This document shows positions 5,528-5,575 of a stretch of 5,575 nucleotides of DNA, in pieces. The stretch is from contig CAAGLS010000159.1 in assembly GCA_900770845.1 (NCBI GenBank), positions 1 through 5,575 of the forward strand, written 5' to 3'. The position numbers and the translations under genes are program-made. This DNA is from an uncultured Prevotella sp. (GTDB lineage Bacteria; Bacteroidota; Bacteroidia; Bacteroidales; Bacteroidaceae). The notes beneath the pieces were generated by a model. That model worked only from the letters and a program-made list of their open reading frames with translations, had not been told where the DNA came from and made no database searches. Position 1 is the stretch's first letter, and the number at the start of each line of letters is the position of its first letter.

Positions 5528-5575
5528 ATCCTTTTGTTGTTCAATGCTGTTTTATAAAGTTGACGTTTCCTATTA
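5528..5575 (-). promoter_or_regulatory. Partial upstream region of the ATPase gene
   Basis: Forty-eight bases precede the start codon before the window ends. They are AT-rich, but no full TAnnTTTG box is seen. The promoter, or an upstream co-transcribed gene, must lie outside the window. No metal-regulator operator can be recognised. Confidence 0.3.

Overview
The window looks like chromosomal DNA of a Bacteroidales bacterium, most likely a fairly GC-rich member of the Prevotella group. Three things point there: a two-component pair matching RprX/RprY, first named in Bacteroides fragilis; a Bacteroidetes-type -7 box (TAnnTTTG) directly before rprX; and little use of Shine-Dalgarno sites. The assignment is inferred from the sequence alone, without a database search.

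Three full-length genes all lie on the minus strand, so transcription runs from high to low coordinates. First comes a P1B-type heavy-metal ATPase (5527-3635) of the Zn/Cd/Pb-export type, lacking an N-terminal metal-binding domain and followed by a strong hairpin terminator (3515-3558). A 610-base non-coding gap follows. It holds a 192-bp foldback element with 20-bp perfect terminal inverted repeats and a 4-bp GATA duplication on each side (3304-3495, MITE-like), a stem-rich stretch with alternative pairings (3159-3286), and an AT-rich rprX promoter region (3030-3110). Next are the sensor kinase rprX (3024-1474) and the response regulator rprY (1392-679), probably one operon, separated by 81 bases with a two-tier hairpin and closed by a terminator at 620-650.

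The last 600 bases (1-610) hold no convincing gene. They contain a cluster of GACA/TGTC repeats (537-580), a structured segment with two back-to-back hairpins (411-457), and 3.5 tandem copies of a 71-73-bp repeat (85-338) beside a diverged relative (about 19-95). Each repeat unit carries a small hairpin whose variation is tolerated only in minus-strand RNA, which suggests a transcribed or formerly transcribed element.

Functionally, RprX is an inner-membrane sensor with a periplasmic domain of about 225 residues that should phosphorylate Asp55 of the OmpR-type regulator RprY. The ATPase would pump divalent soft metals out of the cytoplasm. It has its own terminator, and nothing shows that it is controlled by RprXY. 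The most unusual content is non-coding: the foldback element, the tandem array, and an rprX promoter so close to the start codon that the mRNA may be leaderless.
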